Shown here: one piece after another, positions 9,452-17,087 of the stretch
How the letters are laid out: every line of letters begins with the position of its first letter
Numbering within the stretch: the first letter of the stretch is position 1
Assembly: GCA_028284385.1 (NCBI GenBank)
Contig: JANQRT010000072.1
Coordinates: forward strand, 124,001 to 188,000
Source: Opitutaceae bacterium
GTDB lineage: Bacteria > Verrucomicrobiota > Verrucomicrobiia > Opitutales > Opitutaceae
Length of the DNA stretch: 64,000 bases
Reading direction: 5' to 3'
Notes under the pieces: model-generated
The model's database searches: none
Told to the model about the DNA's origin: nothing
Seen by the model: the letters and a program-made list of their open reading frames with translations, nothing else
Program-made: the position numbers and the translations under genes

Positions 9452-9832
9452 GATCTTGAACTGAAAGAGGAGGTCTTCGCGGTCGTTGGGGCAGCTATCG
9501 AAGTATCGAATACGTTGGGATGTGGACTACATGAGAAGCCATACGAGAATGCTTTGGTCGTAGAATTCGAGCGTCAATGCATCCCCTACAAGCAACAGCC
9601 GAGATTTCCCATACTGTACAAGAACGTTAAAATCGGAGAATACATACCTGACCTTATCACCTATGATAAGCTTATTGTGGATACGAAGACCATTGAGAAG
9701 ATTACAGACATCGAGATAGGTCAAATGATGAACTATCTAGCCATCACAGGTCTAAGCATTGGACTCATCATAAATTTCAAACATGCAAAACTCGAATGGA
9801 AACGAGTGATCAACACTCGCCGCTCTACCTAA
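9434..9832 (+). CDS. GxxExxY protein (PD-(D/E)XK nuclease-like)
   Basis: A 132-residue member of the GxxExxY family (PF13366/TIGR04256 type). It has the name motif GLHEKPY (Gly31, Glu34, Tyr37) and a core resembling PD-(D/E)XK nucleases: Asp73 in YIPDLI, then Asp83-x-Lys85 in IVDTKTIEK, where Asp replaces the commoner Glu. It ends with the conserved NYL-GL-IGLIINF segment. The biochemical role of the family is not established; members also occur in 23S rRNA intervening sequences. ATGs at 9434 and 9440 are both possible starts and both lie inside the left inverted repeat. The stop at 9830-9832 directly precedes the right repeat. Confidence 0.9.
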   Translation: MLMDANDLELKEEVFAVVGAAIEVSNTLGCGLHEKPYENALVVEFERQCIPYKQQPRFPILYKNVKIGEYIPDLITYDKLIVDTKTIEKITDIEIGQMMNYLAITGLSIGLIINFKHAKLEWKRVINTRRST

Positions 9833-9863
9833 ATTCGCATCTATTAGCATTCATTCGCGGTTC
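9833..9863 (-). repeat. right terminal inverted repeat of 10-bp units
   Basis: Read on the minus strand, this is the same GAACC plus three GC(G/T)AATNNAT units as the left repeat, with two substitutions over 31 bases. Outward similarity continues to the AAAA at 9867-9870. The repeat lies between the stop codon of the GxxExxY gene and the lpxI start, so it must form part of the lpxI leader. Confidence 0.9.
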
Positions 9864-9869
9864 TCCAAA

Positions 9870-10709
9870 ATGCTATCTCGTTTTCTTCCAGCTGATTTCG
9901 ATATTTCCAAGCCGGTGGCTTTGATCGCCGGGCGTGGTATTTATCCGAAACTGCTGGCGGACGCAGCGCGGGAGAAGGGAGTCGAAATACGATTGATCGC
10001 GTTCGAGGACGAGACGACTGACGAGCTTTACCAAAACTTTCCAGACGATCAGCGCAGTCGTTTCAACGTTGGCAAAATGGGCAAGTGGTTGAAGGCTATT
10101 CGGGATTTCGACTGCGGCTACGCCGTAGCTGCAGGGCAAATCAAACCGGGCAAGCTCTTCCGCGGACTGAAACCAGACCTAAAGGCGGCCTCGCTGTTGT
10201 TCAAACTCAAGCGACGCAATGCGGACACCATCTTTGGCTCCATAGGCGAAGAGATTGAAGCTCGAGGAGTCAAGCAGCTCGACGCGCGGATTTTTCTAGA
10301 TGACCACATGGCTAGCCAGGGCCTGATGACAAAACGATTCGAGAAGATCGAGGACACTTATTTGAATCACGGAATCGAGATCGCGACGGAAATGGCGAGA
10401 TTGGACGTAGGCCAAGGTGTGGTTGTCCGCAAAGGAACGGTCATCGCGGTCGAAGCGTTCGAGGGCACCGATCCTATGCTACGCCGAGCCGGCGAATTCA
10501 AGACGGACCAACTCGTTTTCGTGAAAACCGTGAAACGCGAGCAAGACTATCGCTTCGATGTCCCGGTATTCGGCGCGCAAACACTTGAAGTGATGCGAGA
10601 AGCGGGTGTTTCAACAGCCGTCTTGAAATCCGATAGTGTCATCATCCTAGACAAGGAAAACACGATTCGGGAAGCAAGTCGACTGAAGATACAACTGATT
10701 GGCTTCTAG
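9870..10709 (+). CDS. lpxI: UDP-2,3-diacylglucosamine pyrophosphatase LpxI
   Basis: Hydrolyses UDP-2,3-diacylglucosamine to lipid X and UMP in lipid A synthesis; LpxI replaces LpxH in many lineages. The N-terminal domain starts with PVALIAGRGIYPKLLADAA (about 15-33). The C-terminal catalytic domain includes GVVVRKGTVIAVEAFEGTD and the closing ALKSDSVIILD region. The 279-residue length fits the DUF1009/LpxI family. No other lpx gene is adjacent. The start codon directly abuts the right end of the GxxExxY element, so native upstream signals were probably displaced or are supplied by the repeat. Confidence 0.94.
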   Translation: MLSRFLPADFDISKPVALIAGRGIYPKLLADAAREKGVEIRLIAFEDETTDELYQNFPDDQRSRFNVGKMGKWLKAIRDFDCGYAVAAGQIKPGKLFRGLKPDLKAASLLFKLKRRNADTIFGSIGEEIEARGVKQLDARIFLDDHMASQGLMTKRFEKIEDTYLNHGIEIATEMARLDVGQGVVVRKGTVIAVEAFEGTDPMLRRAGEFKTDQLVFVKTVKREQDYRFDVPVFGAQTLEVMREAGVSTAVLKSDSVIILDKENTIREASRLKIQLIGF

Positions 10710-10876
10710 AGAGTTAATGGGCGATTTAGTGAAATGACGGGACTATCTTAATTTGCCTATTCACTTTTTTGAATCTTTCGCTTAATTCTTGGTTCTATAA
10801 AGACGATGCCAGTTAAGGATCTCTTCTTCGTTTTCCGATAGGAACCCACAGATGGCATCTCAAGACTTAGGATCGT

Positions 10877-11332
10877 ATGAACAGTAGCGTCGTCCCAGTT
10901 TCCGTAAAAGGCGTAATGCCAACCGTTAATGGCTGCGCCATTTTCCTGGGCAATGACCACAAGACCTTCGTCATAACGGTCGACCATAGCGTGGGAAATG
11001 CGATTTCCATGGCCCTCAATGGAGTGAAAAAGGAGAGACCTCTCACTCACGATCTGATCACCAGTATGCTCATGGGGCTCGAGGCGAAAATAACGCGAAT
11101 CGTCATTAATGACGTTCAGGACTCGACATTCTACGCCCGCGTCTTTCTCGAAATGCAAAACGAGGTATCGAAAAAGATCATCGAGCTCGATGCCCGCCCA
11201 AGCGATTCGATCGCCCTATCGCTGCAAAACAATTCCCCTATTTTCGTGGCCAAAAACGTCTTCGACGATGTCGAGGACATGACCCAGATCCTGGAACGCG
11301 TTCTCAAAGAGCAGAACGAAGATAGCGACTAG
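10877..11332 (+). CDS. bifunctional nuclease family protein (DUF151)
   Basis: A 151-residue protein of the bifunctional nuclease family (PF02577), whose characterised plant and Thermotoga members relate to DNase/RNase activity. Diagnostic segments are FLGNDHKTFVITVDHSVGNA (about 25-44), SMLMGLEAKITRIVINDV and the signature LDARPSDSIAL (about 105-115). A short acidic tail follows. It is preceded by 167 bp of non-coding sequence after lpxI and followed by the dus gene 91 bp later. Its role in this organism cannot be told from the sequence. Confidence 0.88.
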   Translation: MNSSVVPVSVKGVMPTVNGCAIFLGNDHKTFVITVDHSVGNAISMALNGVKKERPLTHDLITSMLMGLEAKITRIVINDVQDSTFYARVFLEMQNEVSKKIIELDARPSDSIALSLQNNSPIFVAKNVFDDVEDMTQILERVLKEQNEDSD

Positions 11333-11423
11333 GCTAAGTCTGTTCTAACAACGAAGCCCACGTCGGAGGGCGATCAATTTTATTTGAAAACCCGGAAAGC
11401 ATAAACAGCTTTCAACGGCCAGA

Positions 11424-12479
11424 ATGGGCATTTCACTAGAAGAACGATCGAGAACACTACCGGAGGTACAGATTGTCGGTCAACCGATCACCGCCCTCGC
11501 GCCCATGCAGGACGTGACCGATCAGCCATTCATGCAGGTCATCTCGGAGTGTGGAAGCCCCGACTATTTCTTCACGGAGTACTTTCGCGTTCACGCTCAA
11601 TCGAGCTTGGAGAAACACATCCTTAGATCGATTACGGAAAACGAAACAGGACGTCCCGTCTTTGCTCAAATGATTGGGGAAGATGTGTTTCATCTCAAAC
11701 GAACCTTAAATCTGCTCCAGGACTTGCCTATCGCAGGCGTTGATCTAAACATGGGCTGCCCCGCGCCCAGAGTCTACAAGAAGAACGTCGGAGGAGGTCT
11801 GCTTCGCGATCCCAATAAAGTGGATACCGTGCTGGGAGAACTCAGAGAAGTTTGTGAAGGACTATTCACCGTTAAGATGCGTATCGGTTTTGAAGATACA
11901 CGTTATTTCGAGCAGCTTCTTTCGCTGATAAACAAGCATTCGATAGATATGCTGAGCCTTCATGGAAGAACGGTTAAGGAGATGTATCGCAGTCAAGTCC
12001 ACTACGATTGTATCAAGCAAGCTGTGGAAAGAGTGAACTGCCCAACCTTGGCCAATGGCGACGTTACTTCAGCGAGGCGAGCAAGAGAAATTTTATCCTA
12101 TACCGGAGCGGCTGGCGTAATGATTGGGCGGCATGCCATTCGCAATCCATGGATTTTCAAGCAGATTCGCGAACTGGAAGCAGGGAAGCCTATTACTCGA
12201 GTAAAACTGTCGGAAGTTTATGACTACGTTAAGCGCCTTTACCACATGGTCAGCAAACCCTGGGCGAACGAGAAGGCAAGAGTCAGCAAAATGAAGAAAT
12301 ATTTGAATTTCGTTGGTCAGGGAGTCGACCCGGAAGGAGCTTTTCTTCATGAGGCCAGAAGAGCCCAAACCGAAGAAGACCTATTCGAAATCTGCCGAAG
12401 GTATTTATTGTCATCCGAAAACGAATACTTTGCCGACGAACCCATTGAAGGCCTAGTGGCTCGGCCGAACTGCGAGTAA
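11424..12479 (+). CDS. tRNA-dihydrouridine synthase
   Basis: FMN-dependent enzyme reducing uridine to dihydrouridine in the tRNA D-loop. The TIM barrel starts at about residue 20 with the FMN-binding segment ALAPMQDVTDQPF. It has LNMGCPAP with catalytic Cys112, the GGGLLRDP segment, VKMRIGFED, SLHGRT and the phosphate-binding NGDVTS and VMIGRHAIRNPW. It is 351 residues. The subfamily (DusA, B or C) cannot be assigned with confidence. It converges on sufT with 11 bp between stop codons. Confidence 0.93.
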   Translation: MGISLEERSRTLPEVQIVGQPITALAPMQDVTDQPFMQVISECGSPDYFFTEYFRVHAQSSLEKHILRSITENETGRPVFAQMIGEDVFHLKRTLNLLQDLPIAGVDLNMGCPAPRVYKKNVGGGLLRDPNKVDTVLGELREVCEGLFTVKMRIGFEDTRYFEQLLSLINKHSIDMLSLHGRTVKEMYRSQVHYDCIKQAVERVNCPTLANGDVTSARRAREILSYTGAAGVMIGRHAIRNPWIFKQIRELEAGKPITRVKLSEVYDYVKRLYHMVSKPWANEKARVSKMKKYLNFVGQGVDPEGAFLHEARRAQTEEDLFEICRRYLLSSENEYFADEPIEGLVARPNCE

Positions 12480-12490
12480 ATCGCCGAGAT

Positions 12491-13027
12491 CTATTCTAGA
12501 CCTAGAATCTTTCGACCTTCGTCGGAAATCATTTGCGGATTCCAAACGGGATCCCAAACGATTTGCACATCGGCCTTCTCGACATCATCCAGCAGCTCGA
12601 TACGCGTCTTGGCGTCCTGGGCAATAACGGGCCCCATGCCGCAACCCTGAGCTGTGAGGGTCATCTTGACATTCACGTCACGCTTACCGCTATCCAAAGT
12701 TTCGATACGCATGTCGTAAATGAGACCTAGATCCACGATGTTTATGGGAATCTCCGGGTCGTAGCACTGCTTCAGAGCGTTCCATACCACATCCTCGGAA
12801 AATTCTTCGGACTGGGAGGGCGGCCCATCGGCACTCTCGCCTTGATCGAAATTTTCCAGAGCATCGACGTCGACGCTGGCGATTCGAAACAAACCGCGAT
12901 CCGTCCTAACCGTTACATTGCCACCCAAAGTCTGGGTAATCAGAACCGCATCGCCTTCCTTCAAGGTCACGGCGTTTCCAGCCGGAATTTCAGTTGCGCT
13001 GCAATCTCGGGTCAGAGTCGTTTCCAT
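12491..13027 (-). CDS. sufT: SufT-type Fe-S cluster assembly protein (MIP18/DUF59 domain)
   Basis: Matches the long SufT form: an N-terminal extension of about 75 residues, then a MIP18-type domain with YDPEIPINIVDLGLIYD (89-105) and the conserved Cys129 in TAQGCGMGP. It ends with VWDPVWNPQMISDEG. Members help mature Fe-S proteins. The rest of the suf operon is not in the window. It lies 21 bp downstream of sppA on the same strand and may share its transcript. A short hairpin (12493-12508) overlaps its 3' end. Confidence 0.9.
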   Translation of the reverse strand: METTLTRDCSATEIPAGNAVTLKEGDAVLITQTLGGNVTVRTDRGLFRIASVDVDALENFDQGESADGPPSQSEEFSEDVVWNALKQCYDPEIPINIVDLGLIYDMRIETLDSGKRDVNVKMTLTAQGCGMGPVIAQDAKTRIELLDDVEKADVQIVWDPVWNPQMISDEGRKILGLE

Positions 13028-13048
13028 AGAGAAGGAGAGGGAGAACCA

Positions 13049-14845
13049 TTATTTAATATCCAATCGGTAGGGAAGAATCGCATACACGCCACTAGGATCA
13101 TTGAAAGTAGAGGCAATGGATTCGACTTCCTCCATCGTTGACTTCACTACTTCCACAACGGCGCTGCCCTGCCCGATCATAGTATTTTGCGAGAGGTTTT
13201 TAAGCAGCTCATCAAAAAAGTCCTTTGGCTTCGGGAAGTCTCTCACCGCAGGGTCGGATCCAAGATCTGCCAGTTCTCCCGCATAGGCAATGGCCGCTTC
13301 CAAACCTCCAAGTTCATCAACTAGCCCGATTTCCAGAGCATCCTCGCCCGACCAGACCCGTCCTTCCGCAATCTTAGCCACCTCATCGATGGGGAGGCTA
13401 CGGCCTTCCGCGACCTTAGCCAGGAAATCTCCGTAAATGTGATCGATTTCGCCTTGGATCAACTCCATTTCTTCATCGGACTTGGGTCTTACGGCACTTG
13501 ATAGATCGGCAAACTTTGAAGTCTTCACCGTATCGAATGTGAAACCATGATTGTTGGCGATTTCCTGAAAGTTCATGAAAAGACCAATAACGCCTATGGA
13601 TCCGGTAATGGTATTGGGTTCCGCAAAGATCTTGTCAGCGTAAGTGGAAATCCAATACCCACCCGAAGCAGCCACGGTTCCCATCGAAACGACCACTGGC
13701 AGATCTTCTTTAGCCAAGCGCAGTTCATGTTGAATAACTTCGCTCGCAAGCGCGCTGCCGCCAGGGCTATTCACGCGAAGCACGATAGCCTTAACCTTGT
13801 TGGTTTCTCGAAGCTTGCGAATTTCCCTGGCAATACGATCGCCTCCGATCTGGCCGGACTCGCCCTCGCCTACCACAATCGGCCCTTCCGCGTAAACAAC
13901 AGCAACATATCCGTCCTTAGCGCTTTTATTCGTATTCGTAGACTGGATATATTTTGCAAGAGTAGTGGCGCGGAATTTGGACTTGCTCGACTCTTCGCCG
14001 GTCACTTCCTTCAGTTCTTCGATGATTTCCTCGGCAAAGGCCAGTTTATCCACGATTCCAATTTCAAGCGCATCGTCCGCCGTAAGGATTCCTCTTGTAT
14101 CCAGAATTTCCTGAAATTCCTCGGAAGAAATCTCCGCCTTCTCGACGATGGCGGCCACATATTCGTCCCAGAGATCGAAAATCAGGGCTTCCGTTTGCTC
14201 GCGAGCGGGTTCGCTCATCTTTTTCAAAACGAAGGATTCAGCGGCTGACTTGTATTCGCCAGCTTTGGTGACCTGGACCCCGATTCCATATTTTTCAAAG
14301 AAGCCAGCTAGAAACATGGGCTGCGAAGCGAATCCCGAATTAAGGAGCATGCCTTCAGGATTCATATAAACCGTATCCGCCGCGGACACTACATAAAGAC
14401 TTTGAGCCGAAGGGTAAACCACATTGGCAATCACCGGCTTGCCCGATTCCTTGAAATCCAAGACGGCCTCGCGAACCTCTTTGAGAGCGGCGAATCCGCT
14501 GCCATAGCCGCTTGGCTGAAACTGCCCCTTTAGATAGAGACCTTTAATATCGTCGTCGGAAGCCGCCCTGCGAATCGCCCCAAGCACGTCACGCAATGCA
14601 TACTTTTGAGGCGCATCCTGACCTATGAGCTGGTTGATAACTTCCTGTTCAGATTGCGAGACGGGAGAATCCTGAATGTTTCCACTCATGTTGAAAACCA
14701 GCATGCTCTCATCGACAACCACAGGTTTAGGCTTGCTCATAGACGAAAGAGCTCCCACGCCAACCATTAAAACAACAACCCCTCCTATCACGACCAAGGC
14801 CATTGCCAGAAAGGTCGCGAAAAACATCTTTAAGAATTCCTTCAT
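13049..14845 (-). CDS. sppA: signal peptide peptidase SppA, 67-kDa type
   Basis: Membrane-bound serine protease degrading cleaved signal peptides. Residues 8-33 form one N-terminal transmembrane helix. The protein has the two homologous domains of the long (E. coli-like) form and is 598 residues. The Ser/Lys dyad is visible: Lys199 in GEYKSAAESF in the first half and Ser364 in NSPGGSALASEV in the second. It is followed by sufT on the same strand. About 100 bp separate its start from the cstA stop codon. Confidence 0.95.
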   Translation of the reverse strand: MKEFLKMFFATFLAMALVVIGGVVVLMVGVGALSSMSKPKPVVVDESMLVFNMSGNIQDSPVSQSEQEVINQLIGQDAPQKYALRDVLGAIRRAASDDDIKGLYLKGQFQPSGYGSGFAALKEVREAVLDFKESGKPVIANVVYPSAQSLYVVSAADTVYMNPEGMLLNSGFASQPMFLAGFFEKYGIGVQVTKAGEYKSAAESFVLKKMSEPAREQTEALIFDLWDEYVAAIVEKAEISSEEFQEILDTRGILTADDALEIGIVDKLAFAEEIIEELKEVTGEESSKSKFRATTLAKYIQSTNTNKSAKDGYVAVVYAEGPIVVGEGESGQIGGDRIAREIRKLRETNKVKAIVLRVNSPGGSALASEVIQHELRLAKEDLPVVVSMGTVAASGGYWISTYADKIFAEPNTITGSIGVIGLFMNFQEIANNHGFTFDTVKTSKFADLSSAVRPKSDEEMELIQGEIDHIYGDFLAKVAEGRSLPIDEVAKIAEGRVWSGEDALEIGLVDELGGLEAAIAYAGELADLGSDPAVRDFPKPKDFFDELLKNLSQNTMIGQGSAVVEVVKSTMEEVESIASTFNDPSGVYAILPYRLDIK

Positions 14846-14906
14846 AACGAATGATTAATCGGAAACATAGACACACGCAACTCTTCGAGGTCGCAACGAA
14901 AATAAT

Positions 14907-14930
14907 GATCCCGCTCCCACGGGCGGGATC
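14907..14930 (-). terminator. hairpin, probable cstA terminator
   Basis: An 8-bp GC-rich inverted repeat (GATCCCGC at 14907-14914, GCGGGATC at 14923-14930) lies about 30 bp beyond the cstA stop codon. On the minus strand the hairpin is followed by ATTATTTT, a fair T-rich tract. Confidence 0.65.
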
Positions 14931-14958
14931 GAAAAACGTCAAGCGAAGTTAACGAAAC

Positions 14959-16857
14959 CTAGCAAGAACGACCCCCATCGGAGCCAACCGCCCCGATCGG
15001 CTCCAGAGTTTCCTCTAGAACGCCCTTGGCCTTAGGCCAGGCGAGAAAAGCTTCGGTCACCATCCAGATTTCCAGGGCCAGGGTTGCAATCGCCATGAGA
15101 ATGAGCGGCCAATTCTTACTCTCCGCGGCTAGCCAGCCCGTTTCCATTCCGACTCCTTGAACGAACATTTGGTGAAACATCGCCCATGCAGGCATGATGA
15201 GCATAAAGATGGCAGGCAGAACGATAAACCAAACGGGAATACGTCGACGCCACATCCAAAAGGCGATCACCGTGAAAGCTAGCCCACCGAGAAGCTGGTT
15301 AACGGCTCCGAACATTGGCCAAAGAATCAAACCGCCCTTCCCGACATTAGCCCAAGCCCAGGCCTGCCCCGGGAGTGGCGTAGCCGCCATGAAGAATGCT
15401 ACAGTGATAGCGAAAATCGTGGCTCCATGCTTATCAACAAGCCAATTAAAGGGATTCGCCCCTAGCCTCACCGATCCATCGCTTTCGCGAGTCGCGAAAG
15501 TGGAGGCAAGCTCTTGGATCACATATCTTTGCAGACGACAAGCGGTATCCATAGTGGTAGCGGCGAAGGAGGCCACGAGTACGCCCATCAAAGCCACCGA
15601 AAATCCAGCCGGCAGTCCGAATGCCTTGAGGAAATTAGCAGAACCATCAACGAATGCTCCAACCTTGGCCGGAAGCCCACCAGCAGCGGACCAGGAGGAA
15701 TAGCGCGCATCGTAAGCCGCTTCGCCAAGCAGCAACCCTCCCGCTCCATCGGCGATGCCCAGTCCCAGTCCAGCCACGCAGGCGAGAATCACGAGCGTAG
15801 CCAGAAAACCTTCCATAAGCATGGAGCCGTAGCCTACGAATTGAGCGTCTGTTTCGCATTGGATCTGTTTGCTCGAAGTTCCACTCGAAACCAGACTATG
15901 GAACCCGCTAATCGCTCCACAGGCGATAGTGATGAAGAGAAAAGGAAAGAGCAGTGGAGCTCCCATATCATTGGATTGGAAAGCTGGAGCAGCGATTTCC
16001 AATGAAGGACGCCCCCCTGAAGCGTCCACCGGAGCGCCTCCAAGCATAGCAGCGGCAAAGAGTCCTACGACAACCAGAGCGAGAGCGGTGATCAATTGGA
16101 GACTATTTATGAAATCGCGTGGCTGTAGCAGAGTCCAAACCGGCAATACGGACGCCACGTAAGAATAAAGGAGCAAAACGACTACCCAAGTCCCCAGCGA
16201 CCAGCTGGCCAGTTCAGCATTGAAGACTCCTAGCCAGCCCTGGTCTCCAAAGGCGACGGACAAATACATCAGAGACAAGGCGATGATGGAAGGGACCATT
16301 AAATTGATACCCTTTCGATGGAGATAGAGACCGATGACGATCGCTAAGGGAATCTGCACGATGCAAGGGAATATGGCGGAAGGATATTGCTGGAATACGA
16401 CGGCTATCACCAAACCGAAGATCGCAAGGACAATGGTCAGAGCCATGGCCAGAATCATGAGGAAAAGCAAACGCACGCGTGGATTCAGCACTCGACCAGA
16501 AATATCGCCCACCGTCTGACCTCGGTTCCTCATGGAGACGACGAGAGAACCGAAGTCATGAACCGCTCCTATCAGAATCGAACCGAAAATCACCCAAAGC
16601 AGTGCCGGCAGCCAACCCCAGATGACGGCAATGGCCGGACCCACAATCGGACCCGTACCAGCAATAGACGTGAAGTGGTGCCCAAAAACGACCATCTTCT
16701 TGGTAGGAACATAATCTTTGTCGTCCTTAAGCTCGACGCTCGGCACCTTCGACTCGACGTTGAGTTTGAAAATCTTCCGAGCCAGAAATTTCCCGTAAGT
16801 GTTGTAGGCAATTAGGTATAAAATGCCCGCAGCAATGGCGATGAGTAGCGTTTCCAT
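14959..16857 (-). CDS. cstA: carbon starvation protein CstA, peptide/pyruvate transporter family
   Basis: Multi-spanning inner-membrane protein of the CstA family, whose members take up peptides or pyruvate. The 632-residue sequence is hydrophobic throughout. It starts with the typical TLLIAIAAGILYLIAYNTYG and contains FGHHFTSIAGTGPIVGPAIA (about 59-78), AVHDFGSLVVSMRNRG, and the GFHSLVSSGTSSKQI and DTACRLQRY segments of the family. It stands alone between the sppA pair and the divergent gene at 17088. The 230-bp upstream region holds a structured element. Confidence 0.95.
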   Translation of the reverse strand: METLLIAIAAGILYLIAYNTYGKFLARKIFKLNVESKVPSVELKDDKDYVPTKKMVVFGHHFTSIAGTGPIVGPAIAVIWGWLPALLWVIFGSILIGAVHDFGSLVVSMRNRGQTVGDISGRVLNPRVRLLFLMILAMALTIVLAIFGLVIAVVFQQYPSAIFPCIVQIPLAIVIGLYLHRKGINLMVPSIIALSLMYLSVAFGDQGWLGVFNAELASWSLGTWVVVLLLYSYVASVLPVWTLLQPRDFINSLQLITALALVVVGLFAAAMLGGAPVDASGGRPSLEIAAPAFQSNDMGAPLLFPFLFITIACGAISGFHSLVSSGTSSKQIQCETDAQFVGYGSMLMEGFLATLVILACVAGLGLGIADGAGGLLLGEAAYDARYSSWSAAGGLPAKVGAFVDGSANFLKAFGLPAGFSVALMGVLVASFAATTMDTACRLQRYVIQELASTFATRESDGSVRLGANPFNWLVDKHGATIFAITVAFFMAATPLPGQAWAWANVGKGGLILWPMFGAVNQLLGGLAFTVIAFWMWRRRIPVWFIVLPAIFMLIMPAWAMFHQMFVQGVGMETGWLAAESKNWPLILMAIATLALEIWMVTEAFLAWPKAKGVLEETLEPIGAVGSDGGRSC

Positions 16858-16965
16858 AGGTCTGATTTTGGGGTAGTCTTAGAAACTTCTCAAATAAGGA
16901 AGCGGTTGGTAAATAAATTGCGAAGAAAAACGTTTTGGCCTGGCGAGTATTTTTATCAACCGGAA

Positions 16966-17021
16966 GGGAATCCGTGGCGCAGTTCCTGCCCTGTAAATGA
17001 AGATCACGGTGACAAATTCCC
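16966..17021 (+). promoter_or_regulatory. candidate structured RNA element between divergent cstA and the gene at 17088
   Basis: Nested complementary segments: GGGAAT (16966-16971) with ATTCCC (17016-17021), and CCGTG (16972-16976) with CACGG (17005-17009). An internal GCAG/CTGC hairpin lies at about 16979-16989. The fold can form on either strand, so it could act in the cstA leader (ends 108 bp upstream of its start) or in the leader of the plus-strand gene (66 bp upstream). Short similarities to cobalamin-aptamer words occur, but the required order is not met. No class is assigned. Confidence 0.3.
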
Positions 17022-17087
17022 AACGCGTCTATCGAACGCTTGCGCCCAGAGCCCGAATCGAAATAGTCACCACCACTCCTCCAAACA

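Larger units (their letters stand above)
9416..9870 (+). mobile_element. inverted-repeat element carrying a GxxExxY gene
   Basis: A compact unit of about 455 bp between leuS and lpxI. Its ends are 31-bp inverted repeats (9421-9451 and 9833-9863) matching at 29 of 31 positions. The similarity extends outward through TTTTGG on both sides (9416-9421 and 9865-9870), with a 2-bp insertion on the right. One small gene fills the interior exactly: its start codon is inside the left repeat and its stop codon ends one base before the right repeat. No transposase is present and no target duplication is obvious. The right end touches the lpxI start codon. Mobility is inferred from architecture only. Confidence 0.7.

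Noticed and set aside
10757..11158. Minus-strand open frame of 133 codons
   Set aside because: It lies opposite the well-supported bifunctional nuclease gene and shows no domain.
13547..14248. Plus-strand open frame of 233 codons
   Set aside because: It is antisense to sppA, whose catalytic residues are intact; no recognisable protein features.
15514..16005. Plus-strand open frame of 163 codons
   Set aside because: Antisense shadow of cstA.
16950..17087. Cobalamin riboswitch before the gene at 17088
   Set aside because: Several aptamer-like words are present but not in the conserved order or spacing; kept only as an unclassified structure.
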